Positions 1 to 6,754 are shown, counted from the stretch's first letter. The stretch is DNA of 10,822 bases from Acidobacteriota bacterium (GCA_003533545.1 DQEK01000280.1:1-10822), one strand, 5' to 3'. Notes: generated by a model not told the origin, from the sequence alone. A program made the numbers and translations.

Positions 1-187
1 GCCAGGCTAAAAGTTCCCAGAGACCGACACCCAGACAGACCGTCCCGACGCCTGACACCGCTCCACGCACCGCGCCCGTTTGCATCACGCCAGCAAAGGC
101 TGGCCACACCTCGAGGAACAGATTCCGTTCCCAGAGCGCAGACCACGGTGCGGTTGCTAGCACCAAGCCCGTTTCAAGGAGGTACAC
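1..187 (-). CDS. Small hydrophobic membrane protein, partial at left edge, start uncertain
   Basis: The minus-strand frame is open from position 238 to the window edge with no stop. It encodes a strongly hydrophobic segment (LLIVYLLETGLVLATAPWS), then a short polar turn (ALWERNLFLE), then a second apolar, Gly/Val-rich segment ending in WELLAW. This looks like two membrane helices joined by a W-S-x-x-W-E-R-N turn; I recall similar short uncharacterised proteins from Acidobacteria, but that is memory, not a search. Two in-frame stops (TGATGA, 244-239) limit the N-terminus, and no ATG exists in frame. The first conventional start is GTG at 187, which would clip the first helix and has no Shine-Dalgarno. 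An ATT at 217 lies 5 bases after a perfect GGAGG (227-223) and would give a more natural N-terminus (MRRLGRSLLIVYLLE). The function is unknown. It lies downstream of rnhB on the same strand, and its C-terminus is outside the window. Confidence 0.5.
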   Translation of the reverse strand, partial: MYLLETGLVLATAPWSALWERNLFLEVWPAFAGVMQTGAVRGAVSGVGTVCLGVGLWELLAW

Positions 188-249
188 AATCAGCAGCGAT
201 CGACCAAGACGACGAATGTCATCCTCCAGTTGGCGTATTCATCACGGTA

Positions 250-276
250 GGAACGAATAGGTTGTCGTCTCGTTCC
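250..276 (-). other. Perfect 7-bp inverted repeat downstream of rnhB
   Basis: The arms GGAACGA (276-270 on the minus strand) and TCGTTCC (256-250) pair perfectly around a 13-base loop, starting about 59 bases after the rnhB stop. No T-run follows on either strand, so it is not a typical intrinsic terminator. It could be a transcript-end or processing hairpin between rnhB and the small membrane protein gene, or chance. The rest of 239-334 shows no recognisable gene. Confidence 0.25.
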
Positions 277-334
277 CCTTCGATAGACGCTCGCGAACCA
301 CTAAACACCACCCCACAGCACCTCGCGGTCGAAT

Positions 335-982
335 CTACTTGATGTTATCAAACAAGGATACCGGTCGAAACGAACGTCGGTGAGCCTCAGAGTAGCCGTG
401 CTTCGCCAGCGCGGAAAGATGCGCGGCGGTAGCATAACCCTTGTGTCGATCGAATCCGTAGCGTGGATCTTCCTCGTGCAGTTGGACCATCTGGCGGTCG
501 CGAGTCACCTTCGCCACAATGGAAGCAGCGGCAATTGCGGCGCACTGGCGATCCCCGCGGACTATTCCACGCTGCGGAATGGGTATGCCGGGAATTTGGA
601 AGGCATCCACAATCACGTAATCCGGAGGTGGCGTGAGCCCACCAACTGCAATCCGCATTGCCATCAGGGAAGCCTGATGGATGTTAATTCGATCGATCAC
701 CTCTGGCTCTTGGACACCAACCGCCCAAGAGAGACACTCTCGAAGGATTTCGCCGTATAGCCGCTCACGAGCACGAGCGGTCAGCAGTTTCGAATCACGA
801 AGGCCAATTAAGCGATCACGCGGGGACAGCACAACAGCCGCAGCCACAACCGGCCCAGCCAGGCATCCCCGACCGGCCTCATCGACTCCGGCAACTCGAG
901 AAAACCCGCGGCGGCGCAACTCCTTCTCGACCGTTCGGCCTGCGAAGGGCCGAGCCGAAAGCGAACGGGACGCCGCCGGCAC
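335..982 (-). CDS. rnhB: Ribonuclease HII
   Basis: RNase HII cleaves the RNA strand of RNA/DNA hybrids and starts removal of single ribonucleotides misincorporated in DNA; it is cytosolic and metal-dependent. The 215-residue product has the family signature DEAGRG at residues 34-39, DSKLL at 63-67, the VIVDA strand with Asp126, and GDRQCAAIAAASIVAKVTRD at 143-162. The expected DEDD active site is therefore Asp34, Glu35, Asp126 and Asp144, all present. The C-terminal GYATAAHLSALAKHGYSEAHRRSF segment (182-205) is also typical; the full length matches the family. The start is GTG at 982, 5 bases after the rplS stop; the next Met is far inside the protein (residue 107), so an upstream start is required. 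It is the last recognisable gene of the ffh-rplS run, a very common position for rnhB, and is probably cotranscribed with it. Confidence 0.96.
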   Translation of the reverse strand: MPAASRSLSARPFAGRTVEKELRRRGFSRVAGVDEAGRGCLAGPVVAAAVVLSPRDRLIGLRDSKLLTARARERLYGEILRECLSWAVGVQEPEVIDRINIHQASLMAMRIAVGGLTPPPDYVIVDAFQIPGIPIPQRGIVRGDRQCAAIAAASIVAKVTRDRQMVQLHEEDPRYGFDRHKGYATAAHLSALAKHGYSEAHRRSFRPVSLFDNIK

Positions 983-987
983 CTCAT

Positions 988-1338
988 CTACCCTGCGGAA
1001 CGACGCTTCTCTCGTAGTCGGGCTGCTCGCCCGCGCAATTTCCGCAAAAAATACAACTTAGAGCGACGTACCCGAGCCGCCCGGCCGATCTCGACCTTAT
1101 CAATGGACGGCGAATGCATCGGAAAAATCCGTTCGACGCCCTGACCGAATGACACTTTGCGAACCGTGAAAGTACTCCGCGCACCGGCTCGCCTTATGCC
1201 TATGACGACCCCTTCAAAGACCTGAATCCGCTCTTTCTCGCCCTCGCGAATCTTCACGTGCACGCGCACGGTCACTCCGGGCCTAAGGTCCGGTCGCTCC
1301 TGCAAGTGCGTCTGCTCTATGCTTTCAATAACATTCAT
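988..1338 (-). CDS. rplS: 50S ribosomal protein L19
   Basis: L19 is a large-subunit protein located at the interface with the 30S subunit. The 116-residue product shows the family pattern throughout: an N-terminal helix ([21 protein letters not shown]), the beta-barrel segment with [20 protein letters not shown] at residues 24-43, [10 protein letters not shown] at 68-77, and the basic C-terminus [18 protein letters not shown] at 91-108. The length is normal for the family. The ATG start at 1338 is supported by GGAG at 1348-1345 with 6-base spacing. It begins 12 bases after the trmD stop, the classical trmD-rplS pair, and is followed after 5 bases by rnhB. No truncation or unusual residues were noted. 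Confidence 0.97.
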   Translation of the reverse strand: MNVIESIEQTHLQERPDLRPGVTVRVHVKIREGEKERIQVFEGVVIGIRRAGARSTFTVRKVSFGQGVERIFPMHSPSIDKVEIGRAARVRRSKLYFLRKLRGRAARLREKRRSAG

Positions 1339-1350
1339 GTGCCACTCCGG

Positions 1351-2115
1351 TTACATCCCCCTCGTGTCGCCCTGCAACTCCCGCAAAAACGCTCTTTCTT
1401 CTTCGTCGAGCACGGCGTCTTCCAGCAGATCGGGTCGTCGCTGCAACGTACGTTTTATTGCCTCGCGTTTCCGCCAACGCCCAATCTCTCCGTGATCCCC
1501 GGACAACAATACCTTAGGAACGGCTCGCCCGCTCACCGTCGCCGGCCTCGTATAGTGAGGATAGTCCAGCAGTCCTCGAACGAACGAATCCTCTTGCACT
1601 GACCGCCGGTCACCAACTACCCCAGGCACAAACCTCGACACCGCGTCGACCACCACCGCCGCTGGCAGTTCCCCGCCACTCACCACGTAATCACCGACGG
1701 AGATCTCGTCTGTCACTAGTTGGTCAAACACGCGCTCGTCAACGCCTTCATATCGACCGCACAGCAGAGCCACATGGCGCATCCGACTCAATCTTGTCGC
1801 CTCAGCTTGACAGAACGACCGCCCTTGCGGCGACAGTAACACAGTCGCTTCCGGCTCTCCGTGCTGCAGGCGAATAGCCTCGACGGCCCTGAAGAAGGGT
1901 TCCGACTTCAGCACCATGCCCGGCCCTCCGCCATAGGGCACGTCGTCTACCGTCCTGTAACGGTCGTCAGTATAGTCACGAAGGTCGTGGAGACCGACCT
2001 GCACCGCACCACGCTCAACGGCCCGTCCGATTACGCCCTCACGCAGCACCGCCTCGAGCATACCCGGAAAGATCGTTACGACATCGAACCTCAGTCCCGT
2101 TTCGTAATCCGACAC
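1351..2115 (-). CDS. trmD: tRNA (guanine-N1)-methyltransferase TrmD
   Basis: TrmD uses S-adenosylmethionine to methylate N1 of G37 in tRNAs with a G at position 36, which prevents +1 frameshifting. It is a SPOUT-class dimer with a trefoil knot. The 254-residue product has all the hallmark blocks: FDVVTIFPGM (10-19), DDVPYGGGPGMV (57-68), LLSPQGRSF (93-101), the knot motifs CGRYEGVDERV (119-129) and DEISVGDYVVSGGELPA (136-152), and EDSFVRGLLDYPHYTRP (175-191). The last block carries the Asp (176) equivalent to the catalytic Asp169 of the E. coli enzyme. The VLLSGDHGEIGRWR block (202-215) is also intact. The start is GTG at 2115, chosen because a strong GGAGGAG lies just upstream (2124-2118) and the next Met is already inside the first motif. 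It sits 18 bases after rimM and 12 bases before rplS. Confidence 0.97.
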   Translation of the reverse strand: MSDYETGLRFDVVTIFPGMLEAVLREGVIGRAVERGAVQVGLHDLRDYTDDRYRTVDDVPYGGGPGMVLKSEPFFRAVEAIRLQHGEPEATVLLSPQGRSFCQAEATRLSRMRHVALLCGRYEGVDERVFDQLVTDEISVGDYVVSGGELPAAVVVDAVSRFVPGVVGDRRSVQEDSFVRGLLDYPHYTRPATVSGRAVPKVLLSGDHGEIGRWRKREAIKRTLQRRPDLLEDAVLDEEERAFLRELQGDTRGM

Positions 2116-2117
2116 CG

Positions 2118-2124
2118 CTCCTCC
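2118..2124 (-). promoter_or_regulatory. Strong ribosome binding site of trmD
   Basis: The minus strand reads GGAGGAG at 2124-2118, with the GGAGG core four bases before the GTG at 2115. It is among the best Shine-Dalgarno sequences in the window and settles the non-ATG start of trmD. It lies within the 18-base rimM-trmD gap. Confidence 0.7.
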
Positions 2125-2133
2125 ACCAACCGG

Positions 2134-2697
2134 TCACCCGGCACCAGCCGCACGAACCTCGCCACGAAATTGATTGAGTCCCAGCAGCCCGTCAGGAGGA
2201 TCAATTCTGATCTGCCTCGCCTCAGGATCCACGCTCACGCAAATCGGGGAGACCATCGGGATTTGCACCTCGGCCGCGCCACAGCCCACAACCAACCGGC
2301 AGAGTTCAGCATTTCCTTCGATGCCCCTCACAATACCCACCATAGTCCCGCCCAGCGTCAGCACGCTACATCCGATCAACTCGTGGTGGTAAAACGAACC
2401 GTCCGGCAATGCCCTGAGATTTTCCTCTGGAATCCGGAGGTCCATTGCAGTCAGTGCCTCCGCCTCAGTCATCGTGCTGACCTCTTCAAATCCCAAGATC
2501 GGACGGTGCTGGTGAAATCGTACGTCGCAAATGGAAAGCCGGTCGATTCGACCATCGCGATGCACGTACAGATGATTTCCAGACCGAAAACGCTCGTCCA
2601 CAAAATCACTGTCCGGATCAACAATGACCCGTCCCTTATTGCCGTGTGCTCGAGCGATGCGCCCGACCGACACCATCGCGTCCCAATTCAGGGTCAC
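2134..2697 (-). CDS. rimM: Ribosome maturation factor RimM
   Basis: RimM binds ribosomal protein S19 and assists maturation of the 30S head and 16S rRNA processing. The 187-residue product has the N-terminal RimM barrel signature VGRIARAHGNKGRV (11-24), a middle strand set ending in EEVSTMTEAEALTAMDLRIP (71-90), and the C-terminal PRC barrel opening with FYHHELIGC (102-110). It ends with IPMVSPICVSVD and RIDPPDGLLGL (164-174). The length is typical. The GTG at 2697 is six bases after the khpA stop. An ATG at 2676 (MVSVGRIARAHG) would also fit the family N-terminus; neither has a strong Shine-Dalgarno, so the start is uncertain by seven residues. It is followed by trmD, the usual rimM-trmD arrangement. 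Confidence 0.95.
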   Translation of the reverse strand: MTLNWDAMVSVGRIARAHGNKGRVIVDPDSDFVDERFRSGNHLYVHRDGRIDRLSICDVRFHQHRPILGFEEVSTMTEAEALTAMDLRIPEENLRALPDGSFYHHELIGCSVLTLGGTMVGIVRGIEGNAELCRLVVGCGAAEVQIPMVSPICVSVDPEARQIRIDPPDGLLGLNQFRGEVRAAGAG

Positions 2698-2703
2698 ACC
2701 ACT

Positions 2704-2946
2704 TTACGGCGTGTCGACGATATCCACGCTCACGCGTCGTTCATCAGACTCAGCCAATTCAGCAAGCGTACGAATTGCCGCTGCGGTTCGGCCCTGGCGT
2801 CCAATCATGCGACCCAAGTCGTGTCCAGCAGTCGACAGCTCAATGTGCGTGACGTCTCCTCCGTCTCGTTCAGCAACGGTCACATTATCCGCGCGGTCTG
2901 CCAGCGTCTGGGCAATCACTTCAACGACGTCGCGTGATCGACTCAT
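2704..2946 (-). CDS. khpA: KH-domain RNA-binding protein KhpA (YlqC family)
   Basis: This 80-residue protein is a single small KH domain. The RNA-contacting GxxG loop is seen in GRMIGRQGRTAAAIR (45-59; G49-R-Q-G52), followed by the helix TLAELAESDERRVSVDIVD. Known KhpA proteins bind RNA with low specificity, often partner with KhpB/Jag, and affect cell size and division in Gram-positive bacteria; the role here is inferred from family and position. The ATG overlaps the rpsP stop in an ATGA arrangement (2946-2943), which fixes the start and suggests translational coupling to rpsP. rimM follows after six bases. Placement between rpsP and rimM is the conserved location of this family. Confidence 0.93.
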   Translation of the reverse strand: MSRSRDVVEVIAQTLADRADNVTVAERDGGDVTHIELSTAGHDLGRMIGRQGRTAAAIRTLAELAESDERRVSVDIVDTP

Positions 2947-3269
2947 GTCGACACCTGGGATTTATCGCCATCAGAGTCCCCAAGTTTCTCAACAGGACTC
3001 GCTAATTGCTCTGCGGCTTCGGTTGCCGCATTTTCAGCCGAGTTGCGAACGAGCAACGTTCGCACGGTATCCGAAAGCCTGGCCCCCTTGCTCACCCAAT
3101 AAGCCACACGCTCCGGCTTGACGTGAAAGAGTTCCGGGTCCACGCACGGATCATAGTGGCCCACGATCTCCACAAAACGACCATCACGGGCCACACTCGA
3201 CTCAATCACTACAACCCTATAGTGGGGCTTCTTTGTCGTGCCAACTCGCCTCAATCGAATGGTTAACAT
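2943..3269 (-). CDS. rpsP: 30S ribosomal protein S16
   Basis: S16 is a small-subunit protein important for early 30S assembly. The 108-residue product begins with the typical MLTIRLRRVGTTKKPHYRVV and continues with DGRFVEIVGHYDP (29-41) and the RVAYWVSKGARLSDTV block (54-69). The conserved core ends near residue 77; the remaining roughly 30 residues form a mixed, acidic, probably disordered tail (GDSDGDKSQVST) longer than in E. coli S16, a common variation. The ATG at 3269 has GAGGAG at 3286-3281, a rather long 11 bases away. A 7-bp hairpin lies immediately upstream of that site. It is 63 bases after ffh and overlaps khpA by four bases. Confidence 0.97.
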   Translation of the reverse strand: MLTIRLRRVGTTKKPHYRVVVIESSVARDGRFVEIVGHYDPCVDPELFHVKPERVAYWVSKGARLSDTVRTLLVRNSAENAATEAAEQLASPVEKLGDSDGDKSQVST

Positions 3270-3280
3270 GCGTACGTCTT

Positions 3281-3286
3281 CTCCTC
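3281..3286 (-). promoter_or_regulatory. Ribosome binding site of rpsP
   Basis: GAGGAG on the minus strand at 3286-3281 lies 11 bases before the rpsP ATG, longer than the usual 5-9. It is only 10 bases downstream of the hairpin at 3313-3297, so folding of that hairpin could influence access to the site. Confidence 0.5.
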
Positions 3287-3296
3287 AATTACTGTC

Positions 3297-3313
3297 TCTT
3301 GCGTCGCGCAAGA
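3297..3313 (-). other. Hairpin in the ffh-rpsP gap
   Basis: On the minus strand TCTTGCG (3313-3307), loop CGA and CGCAAGA (3303-3297) form a perfect 7-bp stem with a three-base loop. It occupies the middle of the 63-base gap after the ffh stop and ends 10 bases before the rpsP Shine-Dalgarno. No T-run follows, so a terminator is unlikely. A role in mRNA processing, or in setting S16 output relative to Ffh, is possible but unproven. Confidence 0.4.
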
Positions 3314-3332
3314 CCAGCGTCGCCAATCACAC

Positions 3333-4700
3333 TCACCTGGCCTGCAGCCAAAGACTGTCTAGCGCACCACGGCGCCTCCCGCCCTTCTTCTTCTTTCGCG
3401 ATTTCGATGTTGTCCCAACCGCCCGCAACATACGCCGCATTTCCATGAACTGCTTCAGCAGCCGGTTAACGTCCTGCACAGTAGTGCCACTGCCGCGGGC
3501 AATTCGCCGACGACGGCTCCCGTCGATTACTTGGCAGCGTCGTCGTTCACGAACTGTCATCGAATCAATGATGGCCGTAGTCCGCACAAGGCCCCCAGCA
3601 TCGAACTCTCCAGGCGCATGGGATGCCAGTTGCCTCATGCCGGGAAGCAGGTCGACCAAACGGTCCAACGGCCCCATACGCTTGACCGCTCCAAGTTGCT
3701 CGCGCATGTCCTCCAACGTAAATTCGTTACGTTGGAGCTTGCCTTTCAATCGCGTTGCGTCCTCTTGACTAACAACTTGTTCCGTTTTTTCAACGAGCGA
3801 AAGCACATCGCCCATTCCGAGAATCCGAGACACGATCCGGTCTGGATGGAACGGCTGTAAGTCCTCCAAGCGTTCTCCATCCCCCACAAAACTAACCGGA
3901 GCGCCGACAACCGAAACGACGGACAGAGCGGCCCCGCCCCGAGCGTCGCCATCCATCTTGGTCAGCACCACACCAGTGATTCCCAGCCGCCGGTTGAATT
4001 CACCGGCGCTCTTGATAGCGTCCTGCCCGGTCATCGCATCAGCCACGTACAGCAGATCAGACGGCGCAATAGATGCCTTCAGCCCCTCGAGCTCGCCCAT
4101 GAGCTCATCGTTGACATGCGACCGACCAGCCGTGTCAACGAGCACGACATCGAAACCAAGAGAGCTCGCCATTTCGATCGCGCCCTGGGCCCGATCCACA
4201 GCACCCACCTGAGGATCCGGCTCATGCACTCGAATTCCAGCATCTCCGGAGAGCGCAGCAAGCTGCTCGATCGCCGCCGGACGACGCACGTCGGTCGACA
4301 CCACGAGGGGGTGGCGTCCCTGTGCCCGCAACCACCGAGCCAACTTGACGGTAGTAGTAGTTTTCCCGGCGCCCTGCAGCCCGAGCAATAACACCACCTG
4401 CGGCAACTGCTGCGCCTTCGAGAGCCCAGGCGAACCACTGCCGAGTAACGTGCGTAACTCATCGCGCACGATAGCAACGACCTGTTGCGCCGGAGTCAAG
4501 CTTTCAAGTACCGACCGATCAACCGCGCGGTCGCGCACGCGATCGATGAACGCCCCGACTACTTTGAAGTTGACATCCGCTTCAAGCAGCGCAATACGAA
4601 TCCCACGCAACGCGGACTCGACCGTTTCCGGCGTGAGCTTTGACTCGCGTCGGACGGCAGCAAATACACCCTGCAAACGTTCACTAAGTGAGGCAAACAT
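3333..4700 (-). CDS. ffh: Signal recognition particle protein Ffh (SRP54 GTPase)
   Basis: Ffh with 4.5S RNA binds signal sequences of nascent membrane proteins and delivers the ribosome to FtsY and SecYEG. The 455-residue product has an N-terminal four-helix N domain (about 1-90). The G domain carries GLQGAGKTTTT (107-117), DVRRPAAIEQL (137-147), DTAGR (189-193), TKMDGDARGG (247-256) and FVGDGERLEDLQPFHPDRI (271-289). The M domain follows (about 300-430) with the 4.5S RNA-binding SRRRRIARGSG (395-405) and VNRLLKQF. A lysine/arginine-rich tail (SKSRKKKKGGRRRG, 432-445) ends the protein. The usual GTGE or GVGE of the closing loop is GDGE here, a mild deviation. The ATG at 4700 gives the expected N-terminus; the Shine-Dalgarno is weak. 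A candidate promoter lies about 90 bases upstream, so ffh probably heads the ffh-rnhB operon. Confidence 0.97.
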   Translation of the reverse strand: MFASLSERLQGVFAAVRRESKLTPETVESALRGIRIALLEADVNFKVVGAFIDRVRDRAVDRSVLESLTPAQQVVAIVRDELRTLLGSGSPGLSKAQQLPQVVLLLGLQGAGKTTTTVKLARWLRAQGRHPLVVSTDVRRPAAIEQLAALSGDAGIRVHEPDPQVGAVDRAQGAIEMASSLGFDVVLVDTAGRSHVNDELMGELEGLKASIAPSDLLYVADAMTGQDAIKSAGEFNRRLGITGVVLTKMDGDARGGAALSVVSVVGAPVSFVGDGERLEDLQPFHPDRIVSRILGMGDVLSLVEKTEQVVSQEDATRLKGKLQRNEFTLEDMREQLGAVKRMGPLDRLVDLLPGMRQLASHAPGEFDAGGLVRTTAIIDSMTVRERRRCQVIDGSRRRRIARGSGTTVQDVNRLLKQFMEMRRMLRAVGTTSKSRKKKKGGRRRGALDSLWLQAR

Positions 4701-4709
4701 AGACGCTTA

Positions 4710-4729
4710 CCGTTAACGCCCGCTAACGC
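4710..4729 (-). repeat. Tandem decamer just upstream of ffh
   Basis: The minus strand carries GCGTTAGCGG followed directly by GCGTTAACGG (4729-4710), two 10-base units differing at one position, ending 9 bases before the ffh ATG. The spacing of one helical turn could suit a DNA- or RNA-binding protein. The second unit partly overlaps the weak Shine-Dalgarno region (GGTAAG). It may also be chance. Confidence 0.4.
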
Positions 4730-4756
4730 TCTTTCCGACCCACCAAGAGAACGTCC

Positions 4757-4791
4757 GAACGCAACCATCGACACTCCCGATGGAACCGTTC
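4757..4791. promoter_or_regulatory. 35-base imperfect palindrome at the ffh promoter (operator candidate)
   Basis: Plus-strand GAACGCAACCATCG (4757-4770) and CGATGGAACCGTTC (4778-4791) are inverted copies: the 14-base half-sites match at 11 positions (GAACGnnnCCATCG), separated by seven bases. The three mismatches form one symmetric block. The dyad abuts the proposed -10 element (4797-4792) and spans the expected transcription start, a classical repressor position. Alternatively, in read-through RNA from ribBA, it would fold into a hairpin with a 3x3 internal loop; no T-run follows, so it is a poor intrinsic terminator. Confidence 0.45.
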
Positions 4792-4821
4792 ATCGTAGCT
4801 TCGCAGTGACCATCCCGTCAA
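4792..4821 (-). promoter_or_regulatory. Candidate sigma-70-type promoter for the ffh operon
   Basis: On the minus strand TTGACG (4821-4816) matches five of six bases of the -35 consensus. After 18 bases, TACGAT (4797-4792) keeps the TA---T core of the -10 consensus. The start site would be near 4785, giving a leader of roughly 85 bases. It lies in the 157-base ribBA-ffh intergenic region, the longest such gap apart from the cinA-plsY one, which supports a transcription unit beginning here. Confidence 0.45.
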
Positions 4822-4857
4822 CGAGGAGCTCCCGTCGACATCAAAATCGGCCAGGTC

Positions 4858-6135
4858 CTATACCGACTTGAGCGTATGCCCCAGTTTCACTTTTTTTGTG
4901 CGAAGGTACGAACGTGCCAGTTCCGACGTGGGCACTTCAAGCGGCACCGTGGTAGACACCGAAAGACCGTAGCCTTCCAAGCCCACGAACTTTCTAGGGT
5001 TGTTCGTCAACAAGCGCATGCTACGTACACCTAACTCACTGAGAACCTGAGCGCCGATCCCATAGTCCCGCTGGTCTGGCTTGAACCCGAGCCGCTCATT
5101 AGCCTCGACGGTGTCATATCCTTGGTCCTGCAATTCGTAGGCTCTAATCTTGTTCGTTAGCCCAATGCCTCGGCCTTCCTGATTGAGATACAGCAACACG
5201 CCTCGACCTTCGGTGGAGATACGGTCCATTGCAGCTGTCAACTGGGCCCCACAATCGCAACGAGCTGAATGAAAAGCCTCTCCCGTTAGGCACCGCGAAT
5301 GGACCCGGACCAACACGTCCTCGCCGCCTTCGAGGTCGCCCCGAATCAGCGCGATATGTGTCTCGTCGTTCACCACACTCTCGAAAGCGACCAATTTGAA
5401 ATCGCCGTACTCAGTCGGCAAATTCGAGGCAGCCACACGCCTTACTAACCGCTCGTTACGCATGCGGTATTTGATCAGGTCAGCTATGGTGATCATTAAG
5501 AGTTTGTGTTTCCGTGCAAAACGTTTCAGATCGGGCACACGGGCCATCGTCCCGTCTTCATTCATGATTTCGCAAATGACGCCAGCCGGCTGTAAACCGG
5601 CGATCCTTGCCAAATCAACTGCTGCCTCGGTCTGACCAGCTCGCACCAACACCCCACCCTCTCTCGCTCGTAGGGGGAACATGTGCCCCGGACGCGCCAG
5701 GTCCGCCGAGACCGTCTTCGGATCGACCGCCACCCGAGCCGTTACAGCTCGGTCAGCCGCAGAAATACCAGTGCTCGTTGATTCCTTGGCTTCAACCGAC
5801 ACGCAGAACGCGGTGTCAAACTGAGACGTGTTTTCTCTCACCATCAACGGGATATCGAGTTCGTCGAGTCGTTCGCCCGTCATAGGAAGACAAATCAGGC
5901 CTCGACCGAACTTCGCCATGAAATTAATGATTTCAGGCGTAGTCTTCTCCGCTGCGATGGTCAAATCCCCCTCGTTCTCGCGATCCTCATCGTCGACCAC
6001 AATGATCATCTTCCCGTCACGGACCGCATCAATGGCGTCCGCAACCGGCGCAAAGGGCCCCAGCTGAGCCTCGGAAGCCAGCTTCAGAGCAGGCGCCTTA
6101 CGCCTCCTCGTCTTCCGTGTGGTCTTCTCAGTCAT
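4858..6135 (-). CDS. ribBA: Bifunctional 3,4-dihydroxy-2-butanone 4-phosphate synthase / GTP cyclohydrolase II (RibBA)
   Basis: RibBA catalyses both entry reactions of riboflavin synthesis: ribulose 5-phosphate to dihydroxybutanone phosphate plus formate (RibB), and GTP to the diaminopyrimidine intermediate (RibA). In this 425-residue protein the RibB domain (about 28-230) shows [11 protein letters not shown] (48-58), [10 protein letters not shown] (121-130) and RPGHMFPL (148-155). The RibA domain (about 240-425) has [20 protein letters not shown] (277-296) with zinc ligands Cys282, Cys293 and Cys295. It also has [11 protein letters not shown] (316-326), DYGIGAQVL (357-365) and LLTNNPRK (375-382). 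Key residues of both halves are present, so both activities are expected. A short Lys/Arg-rich extension ([12 protein letters not shown]) precedes the first domain. The ATG at 6135 overlaps ribE by eight bases. No ribH follows; ffh is next after 157 bases. Confidence 0.97.
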   Translation of the reverse strand: MTEKTTRKTRRRKAPALKLASEAQLGPFAPVADAIDAVRDGKMIIVVDDEDRENEGDLTIAAEKTTPEIINFMAKFGRGLICLPMTGERLDELDIPLMVRENTSQFDTAFCVSVEAKESTSTGISAADRAVTARVAVDPKTVSADLARPGHMFPLRAREGGVLVRAGQTEAAVDLARIAGLQPAGVICEIMNEDGTMARVPDLKRFARKHKLLMITIADLIKYRMRNERLVRRVAASNLPTEYGDFKLVAFESVVNDETHIALIRGDLEGGEDVLVRVHSRCLTGEAFHSARCDCGAQLTAAMDRISTEGRGVLLYLNQEGRGIGLTNKIRAYELQDQGYDTVEANERLGFKPDQRDYGIGAQVLSELGVRSMRLLTNNPRKFVGLEGYGLSVSTTVPLEVPTSELARSYLRTKKVKLGHTLKSV

Positions 6136-6754
6136 CTTGCTCCTCGGCCCTCAGGGGGGGGAAATATTCGCCGATCGCCATCGCCCGAGCGACGTATTTC
6201 CCAATAATGTCGCACTCAAGGTTAACCGTTTCGCCGACCGTTTTGTTACTCAGATTGGTATGTTCCCAGGTAAACGGTACGATCTGCACCGCAAAGTTGC
6301 CCTTTTCTAGCGCAGCCACGGTCAGGCTGATCCCATCAACGGCCACAGACCCTTTGTTGACAAGACACGGCGCCAGCTCAGATGGGAAGGTTACCGTCAC
6401 TCGGTGAAAGTCCGATTCGTGGCGAATGCCGTTGACCTGACCAACCGCATCAACGTGCCCTTGCACGAAGTGACCACCGACCCGTGCATCGGCACGCATC
6501 GATCGTTCGAGGTTAACAATGTGGCCCACCCGTAAAATCCCGAGTGTCGTGACCCGAAGGGTCTCTGGGGAAATCTCAGCGGCGAACGTTTCTGCGTCGG
6601 TTTCAACCACCGTCAGACAGACCCCGTTGACAGCGATACTCTCCCCTAGAGCCAAGTCGGCAGCCAGTGCGGTTGTCACCATTACCCGGGATCCATCCGG
6701 AATCGGAGTCAACTCGCAAACAGTACCGCGCGCCTCAATCAACCCGGTGAACAT
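6128..6754 (-). CDS. ribE: Riboflavin synthase (alpha subunit type)
   Basis: Riboflavin synthase dismutates two molecules of 6,7-dimethyl-8-ribityllumazine into riboflavin and the pyrimidine intermediate. The 208-residue protein consists of two lumazine-binding repeats. The first (1-97) starts with the invariant [12 protein letters not shown] and has [13 protein letters not shown] (37-49). The second (98-193) has [13 protein letters not shown] (134-146) and ends near [10 protein letters not shown] (181-190). [10 protein letters not shown] (93-102) links them. The reading frame extends 34 codons further upstream, but that part lies inside ribD and has no family resemblance, so the ATG at 6754 is chosen. 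It overlaps ribD by 20 bases and ribBA by eight bases, suggesting coupled translation. The gene is called ribE in Gram-positive naming and ribC in E. coli. Confidence 0.96.
   Translation of the reverse strand: MFTGLIEARGTVCELTPIPDGSRVMVTTALAADLALGESIAVNGVCLTVVETDAETFAAEISPETLRVTTLGILRVGHIVNLERSMRADARVGGHFVQGHVDAVGQVNGIRHESDFHRVTVTFPSELAPCLVNKGSVAVDGISLTVAALEKGNFAVQIVPFTWEHTNLSNKTVGETVNLECDIIGKYVARAMAIGEYFPPLRAEEQDD

Noticed and set aside
219..242. prfB-like programmed +1 frameshift at GGAGGATGAC
   Set aside because: A Shine-Dalgarno-like GGAGG next to UGA-C resembles prfB, but the P-site codon GGA would not re-pair well after slippage, so it is kept only as one alternative in the start-site finding.
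148..342. 64-codon plus-strand frame near the left edge
   Set aside because: No ribosome site and no family resemblance; it overlaps the hydrophobic minus-strand frame and the end of rnhB, which are better supported.
1861..2937. 358-codon plus-strand open frame opposite trmD, rimM and khpA
   Set aside because: It has no recognisable domain, a low-complexity His/Arg/Ser composition and complete overlap with three conserved genes.
4345..4716. Plus-strand frame opposite the start of ffh (VVVFPAPCSP)
   Set aside because: Antisense shadow of the Ffh P-loop; this is a common false prediction.
4757..4791. Dyad as a rho-independent terminator of the rib operon
   Set aside because: No T-run follows on the minus strand and the stem has a 3x3 internal loop; an operator-like reading fits its position better.
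4701..4857. FMN riboswitch or 4.5S RNA gene in the ribBA-ffh gap
   Set aside because: I see none of the conserved RFN blocks and no GGAA-capped SRP hairpin with its symmetric loop.
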